From: Gluconacetobacter johannae
GTDB taxonomy: Bacteria > Pseudomonadota > Alphaproteobacteria > Acetobacterales > Acetobacteraceae
Assembly: GCF_014174305.1 (NCBI RefSeq)
Contig: NZ_JABEQH010000018.1
Coordinates: 1 to 64,000 of the forward strand
Reading direction: 5' to 3'
Length of the DNA: 64,000 bases
In this document: positions 63,968-64,000 of the stretch, in pieces
How the letters are laid out: each line of letters opens with the position of its first letter
Numbering within the stretch: the stretch's first letter is position 1
Program-made: the position numbers and the translations under genes
The notes under the pieces: generated by a model
The model's database searches: none
The model's input: only the letters and a program-made list of their open reading frames with translations
Told to the model about the DNA's origin: nothing

Positions 63968-64000
63968 ATGAGCGAGACGATCTCTGCCCGGACCACCCGC
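63968..64000 (+). CDS. possible start of a gene cut by the window end
   Basis: An ATG at 63968 opens eleven codons (SETISARTTR) to the window edge, preceded by GGGGGGGTG in an otherwise AT-rich stretch (AATTATATG). The G-run could be a ribosome binding site. Too little is visible to name it. Confidence 0.3.
   Translation, partial: MSETISARTTR

Overview
This window is about 68% GC by eye and is packed with genes. It most likely comes from an acetic acid bacterium (Acetobacteraceae), probably Gluconacetobacter or a close relative. The main reasons are a type I cellulose operon with a GH8 endoglucanase, a Ccp-like protein, a fused cellulose synthase BcsAB and a BcsD; an imuA-imuB-dnaE2 cassette preceded by an alphaproteobacterial LexA box (GTTC-N7-GTTC); and short GC-rich palindromic repeats scattered between genes. 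The genus is inference; the family is fairly secure.

Layout. 0-5 kb: tail of an IS110-type transposase, then small stress/signalling genes (DUF2934-PfpI fusion, HWE histidine kinase, UrcA, extensin-like protein, DUF2171, CBS protein). 5-19.5 kb: a complete 13-gene NADH:quinone oxidoreductase operon on the minus strand, nuoA-B-CD-E-F-G-H-I-J-K-L-M-N, with fused nuoCD and an N7-cluster NuoG as in enterobacteria. 19.8-24 kb: host-attachment-family protein, CBS-BON protein, GNAT, a MarR-DHA2 efflux pair and a cold-shock gene. 24.1-36.4 kb: the cellulose operon, bcsZ(cmcAx)-ccp/bcsH-like-bcsQ-bcsAB-bcsC-bcsD-SGNH hydrolase. 36.4-44.3 kb: a relic of an aminotransferase-like gene, a royal-jelly/yellow-type secreted protein, an ABC-F ATPase, a chemoreceptor, and a catalase-peroxidase/cytochrome b561/DUF202 set. 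44.5-51.3 kb: a PotD-like binding protein translationally coupled to a membrane diguanylate cyclase, a TauE-like permease, and a response regulator-kinase-SDR operon. 51.4-57.1 kb: the SOS mutasome imuA-imuB-dnaE2. 57.1-64 kb: class A beta-lactamase, a cai-like set (enoyl-CoA hydratase, class III CoA-transferase, a frameshifted MFS transporter, GntR regulator, gamma-carbonic-anhydrase-like protein), two very short proline-rich genes, and tRNA-Thr(CGT).

How it fits together. The cellulose synthase carries a PilZ domain, so c-di-GMP should control it; the PotD-like/diguanylate cyclase pair 9 kb downstream is a plausible ligand-to-c-di-GMP input resembling NspS-MbaA. The nuo operon supplies NADH oxidation and proton pumping beside the direct dehydrogenase respiration usual in acetic acid bacteria.

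The non-coding DNA is the least explained part. Two repeat families stand out: (1) modular hairpins built on (A/C)AGGGC, CCAAAGGGC and TCGGGC arms, in seven intergenic places, each next to at least one gene 3' end; (2) a 162-164 bp element with 17-19 bp terminal inverted repeats, present once between nuoA and the attachment gene and once, inverted, splitting imuB from dnaE2.
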